NCBI GenBank assembly: GCA_036388295.1
Contig: DASVSC010000007.1
Location: 1-22,561, forward strand
Origin: RYN-431 sp036388295
Lineage (GTDB): Bacteria > Planctomycetota > Phycisphaerae > Tepidisphaerales > Tepidisphaeraceae
DNA: 22,561 bases
Reading direction: 5' to 3'
Made by a program: the position numbers and the translations under genes. Under the pieces are notes generated by a model. That model saw only the letters and a list, made by a program, of their open reading frames with translations. It ran no database searches and was not told the origin of the DNA. Below are positions 13,944 through 21,857 of the stretch, piece after piece. Positions within the stretch are counted from its first letter, which is position 1, and every line of letters starts with the position of its first letter.

Positions 13944-15170
13944 TTAAGCGACCTCAACGACGCTGTTCAGCTCGCCGTACTCGTTGGCTTCGGTCATCGG
14001 GTTGTGCGGGTCGTTCGTCCAGGCGCCGTCGACGACGAAGCGGTATTTGTACCGGCCCGGCGTCAGCGGCAGCTTGGCGACCCAGCGGCCCGGCCCGGCA
14101 GTCATCAGCGGCGTGCTGACCGGGGACCAGTTGTTGAAGTCGCCGGCCACCTGCACGCGGCGGGCTTCGGCGAACTGGGCGGCGAAATGCACGTCGCCGT
14201 CGATCAGGCGAATGCCGTACACGGCGTCGATCTTTTCCTGGATCGTTGGGATGTCGCCCTTGCGCTCGATCGGCATGTCGGCGTTGAAGTTGACGGTGTT
14301 CTTGCCGAACTGGAAGTTGGTCAGCTGCGCCAACTGCTTGGCCCGCTGCACCAGCTCGGCGGGGCGGCTGAGCTTTTCGGTCACCGGCGGCTCGATCTCT
14401 GCGGGGCGGTGGCCCATGAGTTCGCGGGCCAGATTGACGAAGTCTTTGTAGCCGCGACTGCCGGGGTCGTATTCGGTGATCGGCTGGCCGAAGCTGGCGG
14501 CCTCTTTCAGCTTCGTGTTGAAGTTGACGGCCGACTCCATCAGGTAGTCTTTGTACTTGGCCCGCAGTTCGCCGAGCACTTCGCGGGCGAGCTTGGTGCG
14601 CGTGTCGTACAGCGTCGGCAGCACGCGGATACGGATCTGCTTGCCGGCCTTTTCGCGCAGCTCTTCCAGCGTCTCCATCATCTTCGTCAAACCGTGCAGG
14701 CTGAAGTAGCCGGTCTCGACCGGGACGATGACTTCGTCGCAGGCACGCAGGGCGTTGAACGTAATCAGGCCGACGCCCGGCGGGCAGTCGATCACGCACC
14801 ATTGGTACGTCGACTGAACGCTCTCCAGCGCCTCGGTCAGCCGATTCTCGCGGCCCGGCTGGCCGGCGAAGATCTGCTCGAACGCGGCCAGCTTGATGTT
14901 CGACGGGGCCAGGTCGAAGTCGCTGGCGATCTGCCAGACCACTTCGCTGAGCTTCAGCGGCCGGCCGTTCGGGCCGTCGACGAGGCAGTCGTACACGGTC
15001 TTCTCGACCTGCTCGTCCGGCACCGCGAGGCCGACGGCGCAATGGCCTTGCGGGTCGAGGTCGAGCAGTAGCGTTTTGTGGCCGAGGCGGGCGAGGCAGG
15101 CGGCGAGGTTGATCGACGTGGTCGTCTTCCCGCAGCCGCCTTTTTGATTGATGATCGCGATCGTTCGCAT
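13944..15170 (-). CDS. ParA-family ATPase with C-terminal CBM48-like domain
   Basis: 408-residue protein. Residues 1-270 are a ParA/Soj-type ATPase: deviant Walker A KGGCGKTT (10-17), Walker A' DLDPQGH (37-43) and Walker B VIDCPPG (126-132). The C-terminus (about 325-408) matches a CBM48/AMPK-beta glycogen-binding-like module: VQVAGDFNNWSP, then GRWVAKLPLTPGRYKYRFVV and DGAWTNDP. The ATG at 15170 is used because GGAAGG stands seven bases upstream. ParA proteins move cargo on nucleoid or membrane surfaces; here the fused module may attach it to polysaccharide or to a protein. No parB is next door, so plasmid-like partitioning is unlikely. Its neighbour is a MinD-like protein. Confidence 0.82.
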   Translation of the reverse strand: MRTIAIINQKGGCGKTTTSINLAACLARLGHKTLLLDLDPQGHCAVGLAVPDEQVEKTVYDCLVDGPNGRPLKLSEVVWQIASDFDLAPSNIKLAAFEQIFAGQPGRENRLTEALESVQSTYQWCVIDCPPGVGLITFNALRACDEVIVPVETGYFSLHGLTKMMETLEELREKAGKQIRIRVLPTLYDTRTKLAREVLGELRAKYKDYLMESAVNFNTKLKEAASFGQPITEYDPGSRGYKDFVNLARELMGHRPAEIEPPVTEKLSRPAELVQRAKQLAQLTNFQFGKNTVNFNADMPIERKGDIPTIQEKIDAVYGIRLIDGDVHFAAQFAEARRVQVAGDFNNWSPVSTPLMTAGPGRWVAKLPLTPGRYKYRFVVDGAWTNDPHNPMTEANEYGELNSVVEVA

Positions 15171-15345
15171 AGCGAAACCTTCCGTGGTGGGCTGGCAACC
15201 TTCCATGGCCGCCTGTGCCGAATGACGTGAGTCAGTCGTTGAATCGGCCGATTGGCGTGATGATCTTTATTTAATGCGTAAGGATCGGGTCCATTGTGAC
15301 GACCTTCGCGGCCCTACGACAAAACGAGCGAATACGGCGACACGT

Positions 15346-16512
15346 CTACGCCGCAGCGTTAAGCGCTAGCTTTGCCACGGGCGGCGTGTATTCCGGCACG
15401 GCTTCAGCCAGGGCGGCCAGTACGGCTTCCGGCGGCTTCGTCACGGCGGCGGCCAGGTTGCGGATGACGCCGTCGATGTGGTCGCCGGCGTAGCGCGGCA
15501 GGTTCCAGACGTGGATCTTCGGATGACTGGTGGGGGCGGTGCCGTCGGAGTCGTTGGCGAGTTCTTCGAACAGCTTTTCGCCCGGCCGGGTGCCGGTGAT
15601 TTTGATGCGGATGTCGCGGCCGACTTCGAGGCCTTCGCGGCGGATCATCTCTTCGGCCAAGTCGAGAATTTTCACTGGCTCGCCCATATCGAGCACGAAG
15701 ATTTCCCCGCCGCGCCCGATCGCGCCGGCCTGCATGACCAGCTGCGACGCTTCGGGAATGGTCATGAAATAGCGGCGCATGCGTGCGTCGGTCACGGTAA
15801 CGGGCCCGCCGGCGGCGATCTGGCGGGCGAAGATCGGCACCACACTGCCCGACGAGCCGAGCACGTTGCCGAAGCGTACGGCGACGAAGCGGGTGGACGC
15901 CGGGCCGTCGTTCAGCGACTGGATGTACAACTCGGCCACGCGCTTGGTCGCGCCCATCACGCTGGACGGGTTGACGGCCTTGTCAGTGCTGATGAGGACG
16001 AAGGCGGTGACGCCGGCGGCGAGGCTGGCGTCGGCGACGGTTTTGGTGCCGAGGACGTTGTTTTTGATCGCCTCGCCGGGGTTGGCCTCCATCATCGGCA
16101 CGTGCTTGTGCGCCGCGGCGTGGAAAACGACCTGCGGCCTTTGTTCGGCGAAGACTTGCGCGATGCGGGTGGCGTCGCCGACGTCGGCCACGACGGGGCG
16201 GATGTCCGAGCCGAGCCATTGTTCGCGCAGCTGCTGGTCGATTTCGAACAGGGCATTCTCGCAACGGTCGATGAGGACGAGGCTGGCGGGGCAGAACTTC
16301 ATCGCCTGCCGGCAGATTTCCGAGCCGATCGACCCGCCCGCCCCGGTCACCACCACCCGTTTGCCCGCCAGGAAGCGCTGCAATTCGGGCGTATCGAGGT
16401 TGACAGGCGTTCGGCCGAGCAGGTCGGTCGTGGTGATGCTCCGGCGGATAACCTTCGCCTGCCGCGACGGACGGATCGCGGCGGCCAGCTTGCGGAGCAG
16501 CAGTCGGGGCAT
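15346..16512 (-). CDS. CapD/WbpM-like UDP-sugar 4,6-dehydratase, short form
   Basis: 388-residue extended-SDR enzyme of the polysaccharide biosynthesis (CapD/FlaA1/WbpM) family. It has a Rossmann motif GAGGSIG (57-63), LISTDKAVNPSSVMGATKR (about 173-191) with the family's Ser/Met/Lys arrangement (Lys190) in place of Ser/Tyr/Lys, and ITGTRPGEKLFEEL. Family enzymes convert UDP-GlcNAc to a 4-keto-6-deoxy sugar for capsule or O-antigen. Compared with membrane-bound WbpM (about 650 residues) it lacks the N-terminal helices and nucleotide-binding domain but keeps the junction sequence TTDLLGRTPVNLD, suggesting descent from the long form. Start ATG 16512; an upstream in-frame start is possible. It begins seven bases after the preceding small gene. 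Confidence 0.85.
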   Translation of the reverse strand: MPRLLLRKLAAAIRPSRQAKVIRRSITTTDLLGRTPVNLDTPELQRFLAGKRVVVTGAGGSIGSEICRQAMKFCPASLVLIDRCENALFEIDQQLREQWLGSDIRPVVADVGDATRIAQVFAEQRPQVVFHAAAHKHVPMMEANPGEAIKNNVLGTKTVADASLAAGVTAFVLISTDKAVNPSSVMGATKRVAELYIQSLNDGPASTRFVAVRFGNVLGSSGSVVPIFARQIAAGGPVTVTDARMRRYFMTIPEASQLVMQAGAIGRGGEIFVLDMGEPVKILDLAEEMIRREGLEVGRDIRIKITGTRPGEKLFEELANDSDGTAPTSHPKIHVWNLPRYAGDHIDGVIRNLAAAVTKPPEAVLAALAEAVPEYTPPVAKLALNAAA

Positions 16513-16519
16513 GAACAGG

Positions 16520-16732
16520 TTATCGGTCGAGAGGGGGCGAGGAGTTGAGCGGCTTCCACGCTTCCTCAAGCCGCCATTTCAAGTCCTGGCACTTTTTAAG
16601 GTGATCGGGGCCGAACATGAGGCGTAAATCTTCCAGCCAATCCAAACGGTCGGCGGGCGTCGAGCCGCTCAAAACACGACGAAGCCGCCAGAGCTCATCG
16701 TCCGTCAGGGGTTCAACTTGGAGTCGGCCCAT
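16520..16732 (-). CDS. Small partner of the nucleotidyltransferase
   Basis: 70-residue charged helical protein (DDELWRLRRVLSGST, then DRLDWLEDLRLMFG and a lysine-rich helix). The ATG at 16732 overlaps the end of the nucleotidyltransferase gene by 20 bases, implying coupled translation. I do not know a named family, but small proteins with an RLxWLE motif occur beside lone nucleotidyltransferases in other genomes, as I recall. The pair may behave as a toxin-antitoxin-like module; the partner role is inferred. Confidence 0.6.
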   Translation of the reverse strand: MGRLQVEPLTDDELWRLRRVLSGSTPADRLDWLEDLRLMFGPDHLKKCQDLKWRLEEAWKPLNSSPPLDR

Positions 16733-17246
16733 CGTGTTTTCGCTCCACTTCGTCAAAGATTCGATACAAGAACTTGAGGTCTTCCAGATCCTTAGGCCGA
16801 CGGGCACGCTCTTTCAAATCGATCAAATGTCGAACGCTGCAGATCCGAATGAGTGCCCCGTCGTACTCCACCTGAACGGCCTCTGTTAGCATTTCGTCGT
16901 AATCGATCGGATGGTCTATGAAGACGTCTACCGCCGTATACGGCGGTTGGCTATCGAAAAAAGCCAACGCGACCATGTTTTTGTTTCGCCACTCGGCACG
17001 TGCGCCGGCCACCGAAAGTTGCTCAGGATCGACCGGCGTGCGCGGAGTGTAGCCTTCTCCGCGGAGGCACGTGACCAATCGATGTACGTTCGAACGATCG
17101 AATCGGACGATGATATCCAAATCAAGCGTCGCGCGATTAAACCCGTGAGCATTTACGGCCACTCCACCGACGACGACAAAGTCGGTGCCGGATTCGGCCA
17201 AAGCTCTCATAATCGTGGCCAGCGGCTTCGCCATCGCCAGAATCAT
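16713..17246 (-). CDS. Pol-beta-type nucleotidyltransferase (MNT/AbiEii-like)
   Basis: 177-residue protein with the minimal nucleotidyltransferase fold: VVVGGVAVNAHG gives the Gly-Gly turn (27-28), LDLDI the Asp42-x-Asp44 metal pair, and TAVDVFID the third carboxylate (Asp107). All catalytic residues are present. Such proteins are found in AbiE-type and MNT/HEPN-type toxin-antitoxin systems and modify RNA or protein with nucleotides. It heads a leftward operon with a small overlapping partner gene and a sugar dehydratase, and it is divergent from nrdR across 44 bases. ATG at 17246 or 17234 could be the start; neither has a clear ribosome site. Confidence 0.78.
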   Translation of the reverse strand: MILAMAKPLATIMRALAESGTDFVVVGGVAVNAHGFNRATLDLDIIVRFDRSNVHRLVTCLRGEGYTPRTPVDPEQLSVAGARAEWRNKNMVALAFFDSQPPYTAVDVFIDHPIDYDEMLTEAVQVEYDGALIRICSVRHLIDLKERARRPKDLEDLKFLYRIFDEVERKHDGPTPS

Positions 17247-17290
17247 AACAAATTGCGTTTCCGCCCGCCCGGGGATACCGTTCCTGTCGC

Positions 17291-17881
17291 ATGCGCTGTC
17301 CGTTCTGCCACGCCGACAAAGACAGCTTGAAGGTGATCGATTCGCGGGCCTGCGACGGCGACCGCGCGATCCGCCGTCGGCGGGAATGCTTGAATTGCAA
17401 AAAGCGGTTCACCACGTACGAACGCGTCGAGGGGTCGGTCAAGCTGACGGTCATCAAAAGCGACGGCCGGCGGGTGCCATGGGACCGGCAGAAGATCGTG
17501 GCGGGCCTGGGGCGGGCGACGTTCAAGCGGCCGGTGCCGGACGAAGCCTTGCAGCGTTTGGCGGAAGAGGTCGAGGAAGAGTGTTTCGCCAGCCACGACC
17601 GTGAAGTGCCCACCGCCGAGATCGGCCGAATGGTGGCCGACCGTTTGCGCCGGCTCGATCAGGTCGCCTACGTGCGGTTCGCCAGCGTTTACCGGCAGTT
17701 CAACACGCTGGACGAACTGATCGAAGCAGCCCAGAGCGTGATCGACGCCCGTCGCTTCGAAGACCCGAGCCAGGGCAAGCTGTTTCTCGACCCCGCCACG
17801 AACGGGAAAACTGCCGAACCGACGCCCGCCGCACCGCCCGCCCCGCGCCGCCGGCCCAAGCGCGGGCCGGCCGAAGAGTGA
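17291..17881 (+). CDS. nrdR: Transcriptional repressor NrdR
   Basis: 196-residue regulator of ribonucleotide reductase genes. The N-terminal zinc ribbon has CPFC (Cys3, Cys6) and CLNC (Cys33, Cys36), with RRRRECLNCKKRFTTYER typical of the family. An ATP-cone follows (about 49-139: VIKSDGRRVPWDRQKI to YVRFASVYRQFNTLDEL). The C-terminal tail (about 155-196) is a Pro/Ala/Arg-rich extension beyond the usual length of about 150 residues. NrdR senses ATP/dATP and represses nrd operons; no nrd gene or NrdR box pair was noticed here. The start ATG begins the invariant MRCPFC. Confidence 0.95.
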   Translation: MRCPFCHADKDSLKVIDSRACDGDRAIRRRRECLNCKKRFTTYERVEGSVKLTVIKSDGRRVPWDRQKIVAGLGRATFKRPVPDEALQRLAEEVEEECFASHDREVPTAEIGRMVADRLRRLDQVAYVRFASVYRQFNTLDELIEAAQSVIDARRFEDPSQGKLFLDPATNGKTAEPTPAAPPAPRRRPKRGPAEE

Positions 17882-17951
17882 GCCGAAGTATGGGCCGGAT
17901 TGTGATATAACTGCCCGAACGCCGGCTCCCGGCGCGAGAAGAGGGATGTTG

Positions 17952-19778
17952 ATGAAGTCGTCGTATCGCCGAATCGCGGCCGTCGCTGTGGTGTCCGTCG
18001 TCGCCGGCTGCGCGCCGACCAAGCCGGTCGAGCCGCCCAAATCCAATTACTCCGACCTCGGCCCGAAGGAAGTGCCCGACTTCCTCAAGCAAACGGTCTG
18101 GCAGCAGGTCGACTTGGCCAACGCCAGCCCGCTGCGCGTCAGCGGCTTCGGCCTGGTCGTCAACCTCGACGGCACCGGCGACACCCGCGCGCCCAACCCG
18201 GTGCGCGAGTACATGATGAAGCAGATGCAGAAGCACGGCTTCGGCAGCAGCACCGCCGGCCTGCGCACGCTCGGGCCGGAGCAGGTGCTGAACGACCCGG
18301 AAAAACGCACCGCCCTCGTCCGCGTCGACGGCTTCATCCCGGCCGGCGCACACAGCGGCCAGCTGTTCGACGTGCAGGTGTCGGCCCTGGAAAACAGCAA
18401 CACGACCAGCCTGCACCACGGCGAACTGTACGAGGCCGACCTCGCCCCGCGCGGGGCCGACCCGTTTAACCCCGGCGGCGGCGTCATTAACCCCTGGGCC
18501 CGCGTGCAAGCGGGCCCGATCGCCATCAACCCGGCGTATGCCCTCGGTGACGGCGCGAAGACCAGCAACCAGAAATTGTCGATGCGCTACGGCACGGTGA
18601 TGAACCGCGCGATCGTCGCCGAAGAACGGCCGCTGGTGCTGAAGCTCCGCCAGCCGGAACGCCGTCTCGCCCGGCAAATCGAATCGCGCGTCAACGAACG
18701 CTTCCAGGAATCCGCCAACGAACGCTTCGCCGGCTCCAAAACTGCCATCGCCAAAGACGAAGGCGAAATCTGGCTGTACGTGCCTAAGAAGTACGGCACC
18801 GACTGGGAACGCTTCATTGGCGTGGTGATGCACACGTACTTCAACCCCAACGCCGACTACGCCACGCTGCAGGCCAAGAACCTGGCGGTCATCGCGCAGC
18901 GCGACGGCGAGAACGCGCCGCTGCTGGACATCAGCTACTGCTGGGAGGCACTCGGCGAGCCGGCCGTGCCGGCGCTGAGCACGCTCTACGCCAGCCCGCT
19001 GCCGGCGGTGTCGTTCGCGGCCGCACGGGCGGGGGCGTTCCTGGGCGATCTTGGGGCACAGGAAGCGCTCACGCGCATGGCCCGGACGCCGGACCACCCT
19101 TTCCAAACGAGCGCGATCGAAATCCTGGGCGCGCTGCCGTCGACCGCGCAGCTGCGGACGACGCTGCGCATGCTGCTCGACAGCGACCAGTTGCTGGTGC
19201 GCCTCGAAGCCTACAAGGCGATGCTCGCCAGCCGCGACCCGATCATCGTCAGCACGCGGTTGCGCAACCGCTTCACGCTCGACCTGATCACGTCCGACGG
19301 CCCGCCGACGATTTACGCCACGCGCGTCGGCGAACCGCGCATCGCCATCATCGGCCGACAGCCGAACGTGGTGTTGCCGTCGCTTTTGATGGCGCTGGAC
19401 AACCGCCTGACGATCATGGGCAACGCCGACCGGCGCGGCGTGCAGATCTACTACCGTGGCGACAAATTCAGCCCGGCCGTCACACAGGAATGCCGTTCGG
19501 AACTGGGCGTGCTGGTCGGCCGTCTCGGCGGGGAAACGCCCGACCCGGCGCAACGCTTCCGGTTCCACTACACCGACATCGTCGGCATCCTGCAGAAGAT
19601 GACCGACACGAAAATGATCGCCAGCGTCGGCCCCAACGGCGAAGCACTCGCGGCGTCATTCCAGATCCAGGCGCTGCCGGGTTTGGACGATCCGATCCTC
19701 TCGGCCCCGTCGATTCCCGAACAGCGGCCGCAGGACGTGCCGACCACGCAGAAACTGAGCGACGCGACGATGCGGTAA
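17952..19778 (+). CDS. FlgI-like lipoprotein with HEAT-like repeats
   Basis: 608-residue predicted lipoprotein: a signal peptide ending in lipobox VVAGC (Cys20). The ATG at 17952 is chosen over 17946 because AGAGGG (17940-17945) lies six bases upstream. The region after residue 45 resembles the flagellar P-ring protein FlgI: RVSGFGLVVNLDGTGDT is close to the FlgI signature GYGLVVGLNGTGD, and ANPVREYMMKQMQKHGF-like helices follow. About residues 320-430 look like HEAT-type helical repeats (EPAVPALSTLYASP, then AARAGAFLGDLGAQEALTRM). The C-terminus is Pro-rich. No flagellar genes adjoin it. It may be a real P-ring variant in a genome with scattered flagellar genes, or a FlgI-fold envelope protein of another function. 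Confidence 0.72.
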   Translation: MKSSYRRIAAVAVVSVVAGCAPTKPVEPPKSNYSDLGPKEVPDFLKQTVWQQVDLANASPLRVSGFGLVVNLDGTGDTRAPNPVREYMMKQMQKHGFGSSTAGLRTLGPEQVLNDPEKRTALVRVDGFIPAGAHSGQLFDVQVSALENSNTTSLHHGELYEADLAPRGADPFNPGGGVINPWARVQAGPIAINPAYALGDGAKTSNQKLSMRYGTVMNRAIVAEERPLVLKLRQPERRLARQIESRVNERFQESANERFAGSKTAIAKDEGEIWLYVPKKYGTDWERFIGVVMHTYFNPNADYATLQAKNLAVIAQRDGENAPLLDISYCWEALGEPAVPALSTLYASPLPAVSFAAARAGAFLGDLGAQEALTRMARTPDHPFQTSAIEILGALPSTAQLRTTLRMLLDSDQLLVRLEAYKAMLASRDPIIVSTRLRNRFTLDLITSDGPPTIYATRVGEPRIAIIGRQPNVVLPSLLMALDNRLTIMGNADRRGVQIYYRGDKFSPAVTQECRSELGVLVGRLGGETPDPAQRFRFHYTDIVGILQKMTDTKMIASVGPNGEALAASFQIQALPGLDDPILSAPSIPEQRPQDVPTTQKLSDATMR

Positions 19779-19864
19779 CGTGCTTTCTTTAGAGTGTAAC
19801 CGCTTGGAAGAACAACCGATGACATCCGTCGCATCGCTAAAAGCGCAGTGTCATCGACGCTCGG

Positions 19865-19886
19865 CATGGCCGCTTAAGCGGCCATG
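19865..19886. terminator. 22-bp perfect palindrome between convergent genes
   Basis: The 11-base arms CATGGCCGCTT / AAGCGGCCATG are perfectly symmetric; as RNA they give a nine-pair stem with a TTAA loop. It lies in the 158-base gap between the convergent FlgI-like and oxidoreductase genes, where a bidirectional terminator would be expected, but there is no T-run. A second, looser inverted repeat, CGATGACA / TGTCATCG, lies upstream near 19817-19857. Confidence 0.45.
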
Positions 19887-19936
19887 GCCTTGGTGCGAGG
19901 CCGAACAGGTCGCGTAGGGCAGAGGCGAAAATCGGT

Positions 19937-20965
19937 CTAAACATTCGGCGCGCTGTCCCGCCCGGCCACTGCGACTTCCGTGCCGATGCGGGCAATACGG
20001 GTGGCGGCCAGGCCGTCGGCGGCGGTGGGCATCTGGCCGGCGTCGCCGGTGCGCAGGGCGCGTTCGAACTCGGCGTACATGCCGTTGAAGTTCTTTTCTT
20101 CCGTCCACTCCAGCGTTTTCGTGCCGGCCCGGGTGACGCATTCGAACGTGCGCGTCTGGCGGTCGTAGCGGATCAGGCCGTCGCTGCCGATAAGTTCGTA
20201 GACGAACTCGACGCGCGGCTCGAGCGCCGTGTGGCCGTAGGTGAAGCTGATTTCCACCGTCGTATGAACGCCGCCCTGGTGGTTCATGTGCAGGTAGACG
20301 TGGTCGGGAAAGTGATAGCCTTCGGTTTCGACCCACGCGCCGTGGCCGGCCACGCGCCGGACTTCCTGGCCGGTCCACCAGCGGGCCAGGTCGATCTGGT
20401 GCACGCCGCAGTCGACCATCGGCCCCCCTTCGAGCATGCGGCCGACGCGGCGATCGTACAGGCCGGAAGCGGCGTCGCCGCGCCGGTTGTACTTGCCGTG
20501 GCAGTCCCAGACGTAAATGAGCCGCAGGCTGCGCACCTCGCCGATGACGCCTTCGCGGAGCAGGCGATGAATCTCCATGGCGGCGGGGGCGAAGCGGTAC
20601 GTGAAGCCGACGTATAACGGCAACCGCGCGTCGCGCATCACGTCGATCATCTGCTGCGCTTCGGACTCGCTCATCGCCAACGGCTTTTCGCACAGCGCCG
20701 GCTTGCCGTAACGGGCGCAGGCCATCACGTCGTGGTGGTGCACTGGCGCGGGCGAGCAGATGACCACGGCGTCGATGCCGCTCTGCATGAACGCGTCAAT
20801 GTTGTCGAACCCGTTCGGCACGTTGAAGCGTTGCTGCGCCTCGGCCAGCTTCTGCGGGTCGGTGTCCATCACCGCATACAGGGACAGGCCCGCCGTCTGA
20901 AGAATGGCGGGCAGATGCCCGTACGTCGCGATCACGCCACAGCCGATGACACCCAAACGGATCAT
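19937..20965 (-). CDS. Gfo/Idh/MocA-family oxidoreductase
   Basis: 342-residue NAD(P)-dependent dehydrogenase, probably acting on a sugar or cyclitol. The N-terminal Rossmann fold begins GVIGCGVIATYGHLPAI, the conserved EKP is at 93-95 (LCEKPLAMSESEA), and the substrate-domain motif is MVDCGVHQIDLARWWTG. Start ATG at 20965 gives the usual N-terminus; an in-frame extension to 21106 has no family sequence. AGGA lies just before the ATG. Planctomycetes carry many paralogues of this family, so the substrate cannot be told from sequence. It is a single leftward gene divergent from the MshEN-like gene. Confidence 0.88.
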   Translation of the reverse strand: MIRLGVIGCGVIATYGHLPAILQTAGLSLYAVMDTDPQKLAEAQQRFNVPNGFDNIDAFMQSGIDAVVICSPAPVHHHDVMACARYGKPALCEKPLAMSESEAQQMIDVMRDARLPLYVGFTYRFAPAAMEIHRLLREGVIGEVRSLRLIYVWDCHGKYNRRGDAASGLYDRRVGRMLEGGPMVDCGVHQIDLARWWTGQEVRRVAGHGAWVETEGYHFPDHVYLHMNHQGGVHTTVEISFTYGHTALEPRVEFVYELIGSDGLIRYDRQTRTFECVTRAGTKTLEWTEEKNFNGMYAEFERALRTGDAGQMPTAADGLAATRIARIGTEVAVAGRDSAPNV

Positions 20966-21175
20966 GTCCTGATTATCGGTCAATAGCCTGTCGGGGAAAG
21001 CTTCGACGTCCCTGGGACGTTGCCAGCGGGGAACGTCCGCAATGCAAGGGCCTTTATCGTCCGGTAAGAAGGTCTGCCCAATAAAGCCGTCGGTCGCAGT
21101 CGGCATTAACGCTTTTTTATCCTAAGCCACTGCTTCGGCCCGTCGATGAAGACAGCAGGAACGAAGGAGTTAATG

Positions 21176-21643
21176 ATGACCGGACTGAAACTGGGCGAGA
21201 TTCTTGTGCAGCAGGGCATTCTGACGAACGAACAGGTCGACCACGTGCTGCATATCCAGCGCGCCATCGGCCGCCCGTTCGGCGATCTGGTCGAGCGCCT
21301 GTACGGCATCGAGCCGAGCGTCATTCAAGACGCCTGGGTCGAGCAGTACGCTGATATGGTGGGGCGTATCGATCTGCCGACCATTGAAGTCGACGCCGAA
21401 TGTCGAAATCTGGTCACACGCCGTCAGGCCTGGCAATTTCATCTCGTCCCCCTGTTCCGCGACAGCGGCTACCTGCACGTGGCCACCACGCAGGAATCGC
21501 TGGTCCGGGCGGTGAACTTCGCCAACCGCACGCTGAGCGAACCGGTTTACTTCCGCTTGGCCGACCGGAAGCAGGTCAACGCATTCCTGATGCAGCACTA
21601 CCCGGTGCCGAACTTCCTGGCGCAGTTCGCCGAAGCGTTCTGA
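21176..21643 (+). CDS. Stand-alone MshEN (GspE N-terminal)-type protein
   Basis: 155-residue protein made only of the domain normally found at the N-terminus of type II secretion / type IV pilus ATPases. Residues 5-28 (KLGEILVQQGILTNEQVDHV and on to Gln28) match the 24-residue c-di-GMP-binding motif of MshE. A second weaker copy is at 34-57 after a five-residue spacer, the same arrangement I recall for MshEN. Residues about 75-155 resemble the second half of GspE-N (LVPLFRDSGYLHVATTQESL). There is no ATPase domain. The ATG at 21176 has AAGGAG (21164-21169) six bases upstream; ATG 21173 is too close. A c-di-GMP-responsive adaptor is an inference. Followed by a strong terminator. Confidence 0.78.
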   Translation: MTGLKLGEILVQQGILTNEQVDHVLHIQRAIGRPFGDLVERLYGIEPSVIQDAWVEQYADMVGRIDLPTIEVDAECRNLVTRRQAWQFHLVPLFRDSGYLHVATTQESLVRAVNFANRTLSEPVYFRLADRKQVNAFLMQHYPVPNFLAQFAEAF

Positions 21644-21668
21644 GCATCACGCCGATAACGAAAAAAGA

Positions 21669-21695
21669 GCGGGACCGGCAACGGTCCCGCTTTTT
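21669..21695 (+). terminator. Rho-independent terminator
   Basis: GCGGGACCG (21669-21677) pairs perfectly with CGGTCCCGC (21682-21690) around a GCAA tetraloop, followed directly by TTTTT (21691-21695) and preceded by an A-run (21661-21666) that can serve the opposite strand. It terminates the MshEN-like gene 25 bases after its stop. Confidence 0.93.
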
Positions 21696-21735
21696 CGTTT
21701 GATAAACGTATAGATTCGTTCAGTGATGTCTTACC

Positions 21736-21762
21736 CCCTCTCCCGGCCATACCGGGAGAGGG
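21736..21762. repeat. Palindromic intergenic repeat
   Basis: CCCTCTCCCGG (21736-21746) and CCGGGAGAGGG (21752-21762) are perfect arms around a five-base loop. It looks like the pyrimidine-rich dispersed intergenic palindromes found in many high-GC genomes and has no T-run on the plus strand. The rest of the 21696-21857 gap shows nothing else that I can name. Confidence 0.55.
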
Positions 21763-21857
21763 AACAATCGTCCGTTCTCAGTTTCACTTCCACCAAGCTT
21801 GCGGCGTGAACGCTCCGCCGCGCGTCGTTCGTCGATCGGTTCTACAATGCTCTCACA

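Noticed and set aside
14004..15071. Long open frame on the plus strand opposite the ParA gene
   Set aside because: Antisense to a clear ParA-CBM48 gene; repetitive Arg/Gly/Val composition typical of high-GC shadow frames, with no domain.
15478..16548. Long plus-strand frame opposite the CapD-like gene
   Set aside because: Mirror of a gene with all catalytic motifs; the frame is an effect of codon bias.
17700..19568. 622-codon minus-strand frame opposite the FlgI-like gene
   Set aside because: Overlaps nrdR and the lipoprotein gene in antisense; composition is His/Arg/Val-rich with no recognisable motif.
20966..21106. 47-residue N-terminal extension of the Gfo/Idh/MocA protein
   Set aside because: The Rossmann fold begins at the ATG at 20965 (MIRLGVIGCG), as is usual for the family; the extension has no structure or motif.
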